Of a DNA stretch of 64,000 bases, positions 17,637 to 25,759 are shown one piece after another (position 1 is the stretch's first letter; each line of letters opens with the position of its first letter). The position numbers and the translations under genes are program-made. The notes beneath the pieces are model-generated. The model saw nothing but the letters and a program-made list of their open reading frames with translations. It had not been told where the DNA came from and did not search any database. The stretch is from Paractinoplanes brasiliensis (GTDB taxonomy: Bacteria > Actinomycetota > Actinomycetes > Mycobacteriales > Micromonosporaceae), in NCBI RefSeq assembly GCF_004362215.1, contig NZ_SNWR01000001.1, positions 6,244,001-6,308,000 of the forward strand. The letters are read 5' to 3'.

Positions 17637-17765
17637 TCACCTTCGGAGCGGCGACGGCCGGCGTCCCACGATCCAGTACCGGCCGCCCGTGTCCCGGCGG
17701 GCGAGGTCGCCGGTGAGATACCAGCCGTCGGCGAAACGGCCGGCGGTACGTCCCGGGTCGTGCAT
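17637..17765 (-). pseudogene. acyl-CoA synthetase fragment
   Basis: About 43 residues in one frame read RFADGWYLTGDLARRDTGGR followed by YWIVGR. This is the hallmark A8 region (GWYxTGDLxxxDxxGY) of AMP-forming acetyl/acyl-CoA synthetases. Nothing of the adenylation core or of the downstream catalytic Lys region is present, and the frame stops at 17637. It is a fossil, lying between the usp promoter and the hydrolase fragment. Confidence 0.6.
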
Positions 17766-17788
17766 TGTCGTGCACGGCAAGCCCCCAC

Positions 17789-18010
17789 CGGGTGTGAGAA
17801 ACAACCGGCTGCCGGCCGGGCCGCCGAATCGAGCGTGCCGGGTTCCTCGAACAGGTGCGTGGCGCCCGGCACGACCTCGATACGATGTGGGCAGTTCAGC
17901 CGTGCCGCCGCGTTCCGGTTCAGGGCGAGCACCGTACGATCGAGACCTCCGACGATCAGCAATGTCGGGGCCCGGACCTCGCCGAGCCGGTCGCCGGCCA
18001 GATCCGGCCG
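17789..18010 (-). pseudogene. alpha/beta-hydrolase C-terminal fragment
   Basis: From 18010 the minus strand reads RPDLAGDRLGEVRAPTLLIV, then GGLDRTVLALNR and VVPGATHLFEEPG. This is the end of the dienelactone-hydrolase domain often fused after a phosphoribosyltransferase, with the catalytic Asp (GGLD) and His (ATH). The nucleophile part is missing and the fragment is out of frame with the preceding phosphoribosyltransferase, so a deletion has removed the middle of the fusion. Confidence 0.6.
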
Positions 18011-18708
18011 CCCTCGACGGCGCCGTCCGGCACCTCGACCTCGCGATCAACGGCCAGGCGGCGGCGCAAGGTGCGGTCGGCCGCATGGTTCATCAGCACC
18101 AGCACCTCGTGGTCGGTGGTCGGCCGGAAGTCCTTGTAGTACTGGCCCACCGCGCCGAAGCCGGCAGGACGCTCGAGACAGATGACCTCGTCCGCCACGT
18201 CGGCCAGACCCGTTACCGCGTCCGGCGACCCGACGGGAGAGGCCAGGACGACGCGCGCGGCGCCCAGGGCGCGTGCCACCCGGCACGCCGCTCGTGCGGT
18301 GGAGCCGGTGGCGATGCCGTCGTCGACCACGATCGCCGTACGCCCGGCCAGGCGCACAGGCGCGCGATCGCCACGCAATGCCTGCAGCCGCCGCTGCACC
18401 TCGACCCGCGCATGCGCCTGTGCGGCGCCGAGTTCGTCCGGTTTCACCCCGGTGCGACGGACTACGCCACGGTTGACCACCGAGGTGCCGGCCTCACCGA
18501 CCGCTCCCATGGCCAGTTCCGGTTGCCAGGGGACGCCGACCTTGCGCACGATGATCACATCGAGGGGCGCATGCAGCTTCGCCGCCACCTCGGCGGCGAC
18601 GGGCACGCCGCCCCGCGGCAGCCCGAGCACCACTGTGTCATGATCCGGCAAGCAAGCCAGTCGCTCCGCCAAGCGGCGGCCGGCGTCGACCCGGTCGCGA
18701 AAAATCAT
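17956..18708 (-). CDS. phosphoribosyltransferase domain protein, damaged fusion
   Basis: A 250-residue frame whose first ~215 residues form a type-I phosphoribosyltransferase. VLGLPRGGVPVAAEVA opens the fold and VVDDGIATGSTARAA is the PRPP-binding loop. In relatives such as Rv0571c, a DosR-regulon gene, a dienelactone-hydrolase domain follows. Here the linker REVEVPDGAVEGG is reached and the frame then shifts and ends RSGPRHC. The lost hydrolase end is visible in another frame (17789-18010). The PRT domain itself looks intact and could still work. The ribosome-binding site is weak. Confidence 0.75.
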   Translation of the reverse strand: MIFRDRVDAGRRLAERLACLPDHDTVVLGLPRGGVPVAAEVAAKLHAPLDVIIVRKVGVPWQPELAMGAVGEAGTSVVNRGVVRRTGVKPDELGAAQAHARVEVQRRLQALRGDRAPVRLAGRTAIVVDDGIATGSTARAACRVARALGAARVVLASPVGSPDAVTGLADVADEVICLERPAGFGAVGQYYKDFRPTTDHEVLVLMNHAADRTLRRRLAVDREVEVPDGAVEGGRIWPATGSARSGPRHC

Positions 18709-18723
18709 GGTAAACCCCCTTTT

Positions 18724-18937
18724 TCAGCCGTTCCGTGGTTTGGCCCCGTTCAGCCCGGATGGCCGAACGTCTCCCGGACGGACCATGTTTTTGAACCGGC
18801 GGTATGCGGCATCGAGCCCGCGCAGGGCAGCTGTGAGCAGCCGGGCGGCGAACTCCGCGCCGAACAGGGGTCTCCGGCAGATCCGCCATCAGCGGATGGG
18901 GCGCGGGACGGTCGGACACCGTCAACGTCCAGGTCAT
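18724..18937 (-). pseudogene. frameshifted small gene of unknown family
   Basis: From an ATG at 18937 the frame reads MTWTLTVSDRPAPHPLMADL. At a run of four Cs just after PET the coding character moves to another frame, reading LFGAEFAARLLTAALRGLDA, then RFKNMVRPGDVRPSGLNG, and ending at a TGA at 18724-18726. The total of 214 bases is one more than 71 codons, as a single inserted base would give. Family not recognised. A true frameshift or a sequencing error are both possible. Confidence 0.4.
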
Positions 18938-18997
18938 TGCCGTCTCCCCGGTGCGAACTCCTGCTGCCCAGAGTGGACGTGACGACGGCCGGACCAC

Positions 18998-19012
18998 AGG
19001 GCCGAAGGCCCT
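18998..19012 (+). promoter_or_regulatory. DosR-like box, perfect arms
   Basis: AGGGCCGAAGGCCCT has exact six-base inverted arms around GAA. It lies 77 bases before the membrane protein at 19090 and 60 bases upstream of the divergent damaged gene at 18937, so it could have served both. Confidence 0.5.
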
Positions 19013-19089
19013 CAAGAGCGGGTCGTGCGCCCGCTGCCAGGCGACGCGCCGCTGCCTAACGTGGGAGGGAAGTCCAGGGGGAGGTAACG

Positions 19090-19521
19090 ATGTCCGTCAA
19101 CACCTCGGCTCCGAGAACGACCACTGCGCGTACGGGATATGCCGTCGCCGCCGCCGTGAACGCTGTGCTGCTCTACCTGATCAACGGGCGTCCTGGCTGG
19201 GAGGTGGTTCCTTTCCTGACCGCTGACATGGACGACGTCCTGACGCTGATAAATGTGTCCCTGGTGGCCGGGCTTGTCGTCAACCTGATCTTCCTGGCGT
19301 GGCCCGAGCCGTGGCTGGTGTCCGCCGGTGGCCTGGTCACCGTCGGGATCGGACTCGCCGTGCTGTTCCGCCTGTGGCAGGTTTTCCCGTTCGACCTGGC
19401 CTCGGGCTGGACGGTGACGGTTCGGGTGGTCCTGATGGTTGCCATCGTCGGTACCGTCATTGCCGTCCCCGTCCAAATCGTGTCGCTGGTCCGTGCAGTC
19501 CGGAGCCGGCCGCGGATGTAG
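19090..19521 (+). CDS. small membrane protein of unknown function
   Basis: A 143-residue protein with four hydrophobic segments: TGYAVAAAVNAVLLYLI, INVSLVAGLVVNLIFLAW, LVSAGGLVTVGIGLAVLF and VRVVLMVAIVGTVIAVPV. No motif identifies a function. GGGAGG lies a few bases before the ATG. It faces the STAS-kinase gene convergently. The upstream DosR-like palindrome suggests induction with the stress genes. Confidence 0.7.
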   Translation: MSVNTSAPRTTTARTGYAVAAAVNAVLLYLINGRPGWEVVPFLTADMDDVLTLINVSLVAGLVVNLIFLAWPEPWLVSAGGLVTVGIGLAVLFRLWQVFPFDLASGWTVTVRVVLMVAIVGTVIAVPVQIVSLVRAVRSRPRM

Positions 19522-19565
19522 TGCGTCACGGAGGCGAGCGGCCAGTGACGGGCCAGGCGCGGTCG

Positions 19566-20303
19566 TCATCCACCGGTGCGCATCAACGCCCAGACGATCT
19601 TCCCACCGGGAACCCGGGTGGCGCCCCAATGGGTGCTGGAGGCGTCGACGATCAGAAGCCCTCGGCCCGAGCCGGGCGGCACGATCATGCCGGTCGGCGG
19701 ATTGTGGTCGATGGTGTGCGGCAGGACCCGGCTGCCGTCCTGCACGGCTATCCGCAGGTAACAGCGGGTGTGCGCGACCATCACCTCGAAATCGGTGGCG
19801 GCGTGCTGGATGGCGTTGGCGGCCAGTTCGGAGGTGATCAGCCGGGCTCTGTCCCGCAGGGCGGTCAGGTTCCAAGCCAAGCAGGCCTCACCGGTCAGGG
19901 CGCGGGCTGCTGCCGCGCTTGCCGGTACGGGTGCCAGGTGCTGCCGCCGCCAGCGTGGCACGTAGGCGCGCACCGCCGTCATCGCCTGCCAGCGATCGTC
20001 GTAGAGGGCCACGAACATCCGGTAGGCGCTGAGCTCGCGCCGGATGCACGGCTCGGCCGCATACAGCAGCACAGGCACACCCCACGTCTGCTGCGCGGCA
20101 TGGCTGGCCACGGGCAATACCAGCACTTCCCCCGGTTCGGACTGCGAGAGCCCGGAGAGATCGACGACAACGGCCGCCGGGCACTCCGCGGCCGCCTTCC
20201 CGATCGCGGAACGAATCGTTGTCTTCGTTGCTTTCGTCAGTGCACCCGAGACCATGACGGTGGTGATGCCGCTTTCCAGGTCTCGTTGCGTCGTGGTCCT
20301 CAT
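19566..20303 (-). CDS. STAS-HATPase fusion, sigma-factor regulator
   Basis: A 245-residue protein joining two halves of a partner-switch system. Residues about 1-105 look like a STAS/anti-sigma-antagonist domain (GITTVMVSGALTKATKTTIR, VVVDLSGLSQSEPGEVLVLP). Residues about 125-245 look like an RsbW-type ATPase, with the N-box TSELAANAIQHA and the G-box VPPGSGRGLLIVDA. The start at 20303 has GGAGGG upstream. It is divergent from a SigB/SigF-type sigma gene, so it likely controls that factor. STAS and kinase are usually separate proteins. Confidence 0.72.
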   Translation of the reverse strand: MRTTTQRDLESGITTVMVSGALTKATKTTIRSAIGKAAAECPAAVVVDLSGLSQSEPGEVLVLPVASHAAQQTWGVPVLLYAAEPCIRRELSAYRMFVALYDDRWQAMTAVRAYVPRWRRQHLAPVPASAAAARALTGEACLAWNLTALRDRARLITSELAANAIQHAATDFEVMVAHTRCYLRIAVQDGSRVLPHTIDHNPPTGMIVPPGSGRGLLIVDASSTHWGATRVPGGKIVWALMRTGG

Positions 20304-20520
20304 CGCCAGGCCCTCCAGGAGCCGCAATGGGCGAAGTAGCTGCCTTCTGGCAGGACGGCTCCGTCCGCTTCACCGACGGCTCCACTCTTGCGCGGCGCGG
20401 CGAAGAACACAATGGTGAGTGCGAGGCAACAGGCTGCAGGATGACCGAGGCGAGCAGGCGCGCCCGCACGTCGAAGGGCTTTCGCCCCTGTCGCCGCAGG
20501 TCGCGCCGCGTTGTCCTGAG

Positions 20521-21462
20521 ATGGTGGATCGAACACAGGCAGCCACCCTCGGCGACTCGCGTCATCGTGGTCGCGGACCGGCCGCCGTCGCGCGCACCTT
20601 CGAACCGATCGACGAGGATCGGGTGGAGGCGTTGCTGCGTGAACTCGACGGGCTCCGGCCCGGCAGCGTCCGCCACCAGCTCGTCCGCGAGAGGATCATC
20701 GACCTCGCGCTGCCTCTCGCGTTCCGTCTGGCCACGCGTTACCGGCATCGGGGTGAAATGGACGAGGATCTTCGGCAGGTGGCCGCCATCGGCCTGGTCA
20801 GCGCGGTCGACAGATATCGTCCCGGCGCCGGGCGTGGATTTCTGGCCTACGCCGTGCCGACCGTGGTGGGCTCTCTGCGCCATCACCTTCGTGATCACGT
20901 GTGGAGTATGCGGCCGCCTCGAGGCATTCTCGAGCTCCGGCGCTGTGTGACGACGGCGGAGGACGAGTTGACACAGCGCCTGCACCGGGAGCCGGCCGAC
21001 GCCGAGCTCGCAGCACAGCTGGGTCTTCGGACCGTCGACGTGCTCGCGGTGCGGCAGTCGGCACGGTCCGGTCACTTCACCTCGACGGAGTCCTTGGCTC
21101 CGGACAACCCACGGCTCGCGGATCCCTGGGACGGCTTCGAGGCCGCCGACAACGCGCTCATCCTGCGAGCCGCGCTGGACCGGCTGCCCGCCAGGCTCCG
21201 CGAGATCGTCCGTTTGCGGTTCTGGGAGGGGCGGACGCAGTCCGAGATCGGCGCAGCCCTCGGACTCTCGCAGATGCACGTCTCCCGCCTGCTGGCCCAG
21301 GCCCTGCGCCTGCTGCACGACGGGCTGACCTCGCCGACGAACGCCGGAGGGAACCCGGCTCGGCCTGGTCAGACAGGACCTTCGGCCCGTGCCGCTCGGC
21401 CGGGACGCTGCCACAGTCGCGGAAGAGATAGCCCGCAGTTCGCGCAGGAGGTCCTGTCATGA
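20521..21462 (+). CDS. RNA polymerase sigma factor, SigB/SigF/SigG type
   Basis: A sigma-70 group 3 factor of about 313 residues. Region 2 contains LVRERIIDLALPLAFRLATR and DEDLRQVAAIGLVSAVDRY, region 3 has REPADAELAAQLGL, and region 4 is RLREIVRLRFWEGRTQSEIG with a helix-turn-helix ending SQMHVSRLL. The start is uncertain; ATG 20521 is used, and the frame is open to 20419. The last ~45 residues lie past region 4 and run over the enolase promoter box, ending by a four-base overlap with the enolase ATG. It is paired with the divergent STAS-HATPase gene. Confidence 0.82.
   Translation: MVDRTQAATLGDSRHRGRGPAAVARTFEPIDEDRVEALLRELDGLRPGSVRHQLVRERIIDLALPLAFRLATRYRHRGEMDEDLRQVAAIGLVSAVDRYRPGAGRGFLAYAVPTVVGSLRHHLRDHVWSMRPPRGILELRRCVTTAEDELTQRLHREPADAELAAQLGLRTVDVLAVRQSARSGHFTSTESLAPDNPRLADPWDGFEAADNALILRAALDRLPARLREIVRLRFWEGRTQSEIGAALGLSQMHVSRLLAQALRLLHDGLTSPTNAGGNPARPGQTGPSARAARPGRCHSRGRDSPQFAQEVLS
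21375..21388 (+). promoter_or_regulatory. DosR-like box upstream of enolase
   Basis: AGGACCTTCGGCCC is an almost exact copy of the consensus, 70 bases before the enolase start. It lies inside the 3' end of the sigma-factor gene. Confidence 0.5.
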
Positions 21463-22736
21463 CGCTGACCATCGCCGGCCTGAAGGCCGCGGAAGTGCTC
21501 GATTCCCGGGGACGGCCCACCCTGGCGGTGACGCTGCGCCTGCCTGACGGACGCCAGGTGCGGGCCGGGGTGCCGTCCGGGGCGTCCACCGGCAGCCGTG
21601 AGGCGGTCGAGCTGCGAGACGGCGATCCGCACCGTTACGGGGGCAAGGGCGTCCTGCGGGCTGTCGCGAACGTGAACGAGGAGATCGAGAATCTTGTCGC
21701 CGGACGCCGGTTCGTGGACCTGGCGGCCGTGGACAGGGCCCTGATCCAGGCCGACGGCACCGCAACCAAGGCGCGGCTGGGTGCGAACGCCATCGTCGGC
21801 GTGTCGATGGCCGCCGCCCGCGCGTTCGCCGTGCTCGCCGACGAGCCGCTGTGGCGTTATCTGACCCCGGCCGGGGTTCTGCCACGGCTGCCAGTTCCGC
21901 ACTTCAACGTCGTCAACGGCGGCATGCACGCGCCGAACCGGCTCGACTTCCAGGAGTTCATGATCGCCCCGCGTGGGGCGCCCAGCCTCGCCGAGGCGGT
22001 CCGGGCCGGCGCCGAGGTGTACGCCGCCCTGCGCGGTCAGCTGTCCGGCAAGGGATTCGCCACCGGGCTGGGTGACGAGGGCGGTTTCGCGCCTGAGATC
22101 GAGGCTCCGGAGGACGTGCTGAGCATGCTGGTCGAGGCGATCACCGACGCCGGCTACGAGCCGGGACCGCATGGCGTGGCCATCGCGCTCGACCCGGCGG
22201 CGAGCGAGTTCTACCGCGACGGTCGCTACCACGTCGCGGGGGAGCGGCTGACCACCGACGACATGATCGCCCGTTACGAGGCGATGGTGGAGCGCTTCCC
22301 GGTGTGGAGCATCGAGGACGGCCTGGCCGAGAGCGACTGGGACGGCTGGGTCCGGCTCACCGAGCGGCTCCAGGGCCGGGTGCAGCTCGTCGGGGACGAC
22401 CTGCTGGTCACCAACCCGGACATCGTCGCGGACGCCATCGCCCGCAAGGCCGGCAACGCCGCCCTGATCAAGGTGAACCAGGTCGGCACGGTGACCGAGA
22501 CGCTGGAGACGATGCGACGGTGCCGTGCGGCCGGCTGGGCGCAGATGGTCTCGCACCGGTCCGGCGAGACCGAGGACGCCTTCATCGCGGACCTCGCCGT
22601 CGGCTCCGGCTGCGGCCAGCTCAAGACCGGCGCTCCGGCCCGCGGTGAGCGGGTCGCCAAGTACAACCGGCTGATCGAGATCGAAGCCGCCGGCAACCTG
22701 CCGTACGGGCCACGCCGAGCAGGAGGGGATCTGTGA
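21459..22736 (+). CDS. eno: enolase (accessory paralogue)
   Basis: A 425-residue enolase, full length, converting 2-phosphoglycerate to phosphoenolpyruvate. Typical motifs are EVLDSRGRPTLAV near the start, GANAIVGVSMAAARA, GDEGGFAPE, SIEDGLAESDW with a metal Glu-Asp pair, GDDLLVTNP, the catalytic Lys in LIKVNQVGT, and SHRSGETED. The usual NxxNGGxHADN loop is NVVNGGMHAPN here. It sits away from housekeeping glycolysis genes, in a stress island with a DosR-like box. It is thus probably a condition-specific second copy. The ATG overlaps the sigma-factor stop. Confidence 0.93.
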   Translation: MTLTIAGLKAAEVLDSRGRPTLAVTLRLPDGRQVRAGVPSGASTGSREAVELRDGDPHRYGGKGVLRAVANVNEEIENLVAGRRFVDLAAVDRALIQADGTATKARLGANAIVGVSMAAARAFAVLADEPLWRYLTPAGVLPRLPVPHFNVVNGGMHAPNRLDFQEFMIAPRGAPSLAEAVRAGAEVYAALRGQLSGKGFATGLGDEGGFAPEIEAPEDVLSMLVEAITDAGYEPGPHGVAIALDPAASEFYRDGRYHVAGERLTTDDMIARYEAMVERFPVWSIEDGLAESDWDGWVRLTERLQGRVQLVGDDLLVTNPDIVADAIARKAGNAALIKVNQVGTVTETLETMRRCRAAGWAQMVSHRSGETEDAFIADLAVGSGCGQLKTGAPARGERVAKYNRLIEIEAAGNLPYGPRRAGGDL

Positions 22737-22811
22737 CCTCCGACGGTGGCTTCACCGCCTGAGCCTGTCCCGGCCGAAGGCGCGTTGGGCCGTTGGACCC
22801 ATCCCGCACAC

Positions 22812-22827
22812 ATACCCCCCAGGGTAT
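22812..22827 (+). promoter_or_regulatory. CsoR/CstR-type operator, thioredoxin promoter
   Basis: ATACCCCCCAGGGTAT: arms ATACCC and GGGTAT around four bases. It lies 66 bases before the thioredoxin GTG at 22894, within the likely promoter. Three other copies occur in the window, all at sulfide-oxidation genes. Confidence 0.72.
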
Positions 22828-22893
22828 GCTGGAGCAGTGAAGGAAGGCGATACAAATCTGGTGCCGGGTCCGACCGGCAGGAAAGGAAACGCC

Positions 22894-23283
22894 GTGAGCA
22901 CGACAGCCCTGACGATGGAGACGTTCGAGCAGACCATTTCCGGCGACGGCATCGTGCTGGTCGACTGGTGGGCGTCCTGGTGTGGCCCGTGCCGGCGCTT
23001 CGCCCCGGTCTTCGAGCAGGCCGGCCGGAAGCACGACGACATCGTCTTCGCCAAGGTCGACACCGAGGCCGAACAACGTCTGGCCGCTGCTGCCCGGATC
23101 TCCTCGATCCCGACGCTGATGGCCTTCCGCGACGGCATCCTGGTCTTCTCCCAGCCCGGCGCGCTGCCCTCAGCAGCCCTGGAGGAGCTGATCACCGCCG
23201 TTCGCGGACTCGACATGGATGAGGTCCGCAGCAAGGTCGCACAGCAGAAGACCAGCGGCGCATCCGCCAAGGCGTCCACCTGA
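22894..23283 (+). CDS. thioredoxin
   Basis: A 129-residue thioredoxin with active site WCGPC (Cys30 and Cys33), the WWASWCGPCRRFAPVFE helix and the cis-Pro loop ISSIPTLMAFRDG. A C-terminal tail of about 25 residues (VRSKVAQQKTSGASAKAST) extends past the fold. GTG at 22894 is chosen: AAAGGAAA is suitably placed and alignment to the family begins here. An upstream ATG at 22837 is possible. Control by the CsoR/CstR-type operator suggests a role in reducing persulfides or protein polysulfides. Confidence 0.9.
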   Translation: MSTTALTMETFEQTISGDGIVLVDWWASWCGPCRRFAPVFEQAGRKHDDIVFAKVDTEAEQRLAAAARISSIPTLMAFRDGILVFSQPGALPSAALEELITAVRGLDMDEVRSKVAQQKTSGASAKAST

Positions 23284-23309
23284 GCAGTCCTTGCCCCGAT
23301 GGCGCGAGC

Positions 23310-23795
23310 ATGTACAGACGCGGCGAACGCGCAATTGCCTGGTCGCTGGTGACGCTGCAAATGCTGCTGCTGGCCGGGCTGCTCGGACTGCCCGGAGGCC
23401 GTGTGTGGTCCGCGCCGGGATGGCTGATCGCCGTCTCGGCGGGGGCCATCGCCGTGGCCGCGGTTGTCGCCGTGGCCGGTGCTCTGCGGCTCGGCTCCGG
23501 CCTGACGGCCTCGCCGCTGCCCTCGCCCGGCGCCCAGTTGCGGACGGCCGGGGTGTATGCGTGCGTCCGTCACCCGATCTACAGCGCGCTGCTGCTCGGC
23601 GGGGCCGCAGTGGTGGTGCTGAGCGGCCGTGCGTCGCGGGTGTGGGTCTGGCTGGCGTTGCTGGGCTTGCTGTGGCTGAAGACGCGGCTGGAGGAACGGG
23701 AACTCACCGCGCGCTTCCCCGGCTACCGCACCTACGCCGCCGCCACCCCGCGACTGGTCCCCAACCCGCTGCGCTGCTGGAAGCGACCTGCCTGA
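23310..23795 (+). CDS. isoprenylcysteine carboxyl methyltransferase-like membrane protein
   Basis: A 161-residue membrane protein of the ICMT/phospholipid-methyltransferase (PEMT) type. The SAM-binding part reads GVYACVRHPIYSALLLGGAA, with the family RHPxY motif, and ends LEERELTARFPGYRTYAAAT, with paired Glu residues and RFPxYxxY. It follows thioredoxin by 26 bases and probably shares its promoter. The methyl acceptor is unknown; a thiol or sulfide species would fit the context, but this is inference. Confidence 0.75.
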   Translation: MYRRGERAIAWSLVTLQMLLLAGLLGLPGGRVWSAPGWLIAVSAGAIAVAAVVAVAGALRLGSGLTASPLPSPGAQLRTAGVYACVRHPIYSALLLGGAAVVVLSGRASRVWVWLALLGLLWLKTRLEERELTARFPGYRTYAAATPRLVPNPLRCWKRPA

Positions 23796-23801
23796 CGTGT
23801 G

Positions 23802-24629
23802 TCAGGAAACGCTGACGGTTCGTACGATCGTGTAGGCGGCGACGAGCAGGATCAGTACGGCGAAGGCCCGGGTGGCGATCTTCTCGGGTACATGGGCGGC
23901 GGCCTTCTTGCCGGCCGAGCCGGCCGCCATCGCGGCCAGCGCGAACGGCACGGTGGTCGCCCAGTCGACGTGCTCGTAGCCGCTGCGGGCCGCCAGCGAG
24001 GCGAGCGAGTTGATCGCGATGATGACCAAGGAGGTGCCGACCGCCGCGGGCATCGGCAGGTCGAGGACCAGCACGAGCGCGGGCACGATGACGAAGCCGC
24101 CGCCCACGCCGAGAAATCCGGTCAGGAAGCCGACCACCAGCCCGGCGGCGACGATCTTCACGGTGGTCCGGGTTCGGGTCCCTTCCGCGTCGTGGGTCTG
24201 CTCGACGGTGCCGGCCGACCGGCCGGTGACCGGTCGGGTGGTGGCCGGCGGCGGCTGAGCGCGTTCGCCGCGGCGGGGCTGCACGAGCATGCCGGCCGCG
24301 GTGACCACCATGAGCCCGGCGAACCCCAGAAGCAGGATGCGCGGCGGTACGTGCCGGTTGGCGAACGACCCGGCCACGGCGGCGGCGATGCCGGTGACGC
24401 CGAAGGTGAGGCCGGTACGCCAGCGTACGTTCCCGGCTCGGGCGTGCCCGGCGGCACCGGCGATCGCGGTGGCCCCGACGATGATCAGGCTGCTGGTGGT
24501 GGCATTCTGCGGGCTCTGTCCGAGCAGGTAGACCAGCGCCGGCACGGTGAGGATGGCGCCGCCACCGCCGAGTCCGCCGAGGATGACGCCGATGACCAGG
24601 CCGAGCCCGGCCGCGGCGAACAGTGTCAT
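23802..24629 (-). CDS. TauE/SafE family sulfite/sulfonate exporter
   Basis: A 275-residue membrane protein of the TauE/SafE family with two repeats. The first begins LGLVIGVILGGLGGGGAILTVPALV. The second begins GLVVGFLTGFLGVGGGFVIVPALV. Members move sulfite, thiosulfate or sulfonates. The ATG overlaps the stop of the channel gene upstream by four bases. It is last in the operon reading from 29041, so it probably exports sulfite or thiosulfate formed by persulfide oxidation. Confidence 0.88.
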   Translation of the reverse strand: MTLFAAAGLGLVIGVILGGLGGGGAILTVPALVYLLGQSPQNATTSSLIIVGATAIAGAAGHARAGNVRWRTGLTFGVTGIAAAVAGSFANRHVPPRILLLGFAGLMVVTAAGMLVQPRRGERAQPPPATTRPVTGRSAGTVEQTHDAEGTRTRTTVKIVAAGLVVGFLTGFLGVGGGFVIVPALVLVLDLPMPAAVGTSLVIIAINSLASLAARSGYEHVDWATTVPFALAAMAAGSAGKKAAAHVPEKIATRAFAVLILLVAAYTIVRTVSVS

Positions 24630-25684
24630 GGCTGTGCCCCGGCTTCGGCGCGAGGCGGGGAAGGAGAAGACGGCTCCCGGCGGCACAGTTCCCGACGGTG
24701 GATGGCGACCACGGTGCGGACCGACAGCGCAGCCACCAACAGGCTGACCACCGCCAGGGTCAGGACGGCGGCGGTCCTGTATCCAGCGGCGCCGGGCCGT
24801 GACGCGCCTGCGAAGGCGCCGGCGAGCGCGGCGAGCGGGAACGTGTACGCCCAGGCGGACAGGGTGAACGGCAGTCTGCGCAGGGCGCCGGCCTGCACGA
24901 GCAGGAGGAGGGCCTGGAAGGTTGCCAGGTGCAGCAGGATCCGGGCCGCCGGATCGGTGACCGTCCCGCCGAGTCGGAGCCAGGCCAGCTGGGCGACGGC
25001 CGGCGGAGCAACCAGGATCGCCAGCGTCGGTGCCAGCCGTGGCGGTAACGGGCCATTCACGAAGAGCCGGTTGAGCACGATCGGCAACAGCGCGATCCAG
25101 TAGCCCAGGCCGATGGCGAAGAAGAACCAGGAGATCTCGGCGGGAGCGTGCGTGGTCCCGGCAAGCGGGACGACCAGGTTGCCGACGACCGGGATGAACC
25201 AGGCCGGATGCACGTGACCGGGTTCGAAGCGGGAGTCGGCAATCCACACCCGGAGCACGTCCAGCGTCAGGACCAGCTGGACGGCGGCTCCGGCCCACCA
25301 CAGCACCGCCGACAGCGACCGCGACGTGCTGAGCAGCGCTGCGGCCAGGATCAGCAGGGACACCGGGACGGTGGCGGCGAACGCGAGCATTACCGGGTGC
25401 CGCCATTCCCGGCGCACCGCCACCGGGTATCGGATCGCCTTTGTGCCGTAGGCGACGCCGACGACCGCGAAGACCGTCAGCGACGTCCAGGCGAGGACCT
25501 CTCCGGGAAGGGGGGACAGGTCGAGGGCGGCCGCCGTGCGTTGCCACGCCAGCGCGGTGCCACCGATACCCATCACGGTGGCGAAGACGCTCACCGGCAG
25601 ATGGGCGAGACCGTGAGAACTCGCGGGGATCGGGGGCAGCGCTTCCATGGCTGGGGTCGCCGGGTTGGTGAGGTGAAAGGTCAT
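24626..25684 (-). CDS. TDT/SLAC1-type anion channel protein
   Basis: A 352-residue protein with about ten helices resembling the tellurite-resistance/dicarboxylate transporter (TehA/SLAC1) family. Supporting segments are the first helix (FATVMGIGGTALAWQR) and the central HPAWFIPVVGNLVVPLAG, with the family's HPxWFIP-like motif. GAGGAG precedes the ATG. It lies between SQR and TauE genes. In this context an anionic sulfur compound such as sulfite is a plausible substrate, but the sequence does not prove it. Confidence 0.8.
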   Translation of the reverse strand: MTFHLTNPATPAMEALPPIPASSHGLAHLPVSVFATVMGIGGTALAWQRTAAALDLSPLPGEVLAWTSLTVFAVVGVAYGTKAIRYPVAVRREWRHPVMLAFAATVPVSLLILAAALLSTSRSLSAVLWWAGAAVQLVLTLDVLRVWIADSRFEPGHVHPAWFIPVVGNLVVPLAGTTHAPAEISWFFFAIGLGYWIALLPIVLNRLFVNGPLPPRLAPTLAILVAPPAVAQLAWLRLGGTVTDPAARILLHLATFQALLLLVQAGALRRLPFTLSAWAYTFPLAALAGAFAGASRPGAAGYRTAAVLTLAVVSLLVAALSVRTVVAIHRRELCRREPSSPSPPRAEAGAQP

Positions 25685-25759
25685 GGCTCCTCGATCAGCA
25701 TCGGCGGAGGAGAGGACTGGCGCCGCGCCGGGCCGGCCCGGCGCGGCGCGGCGTTCCGG

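Noticed and set aside
20353..20366. GGACGGCTCCGTCC dyad between the STAS-kinase and sigma genes as a regulator site
   Set aside because: It does not match the island consensus, and short GC dyads are frequent here.
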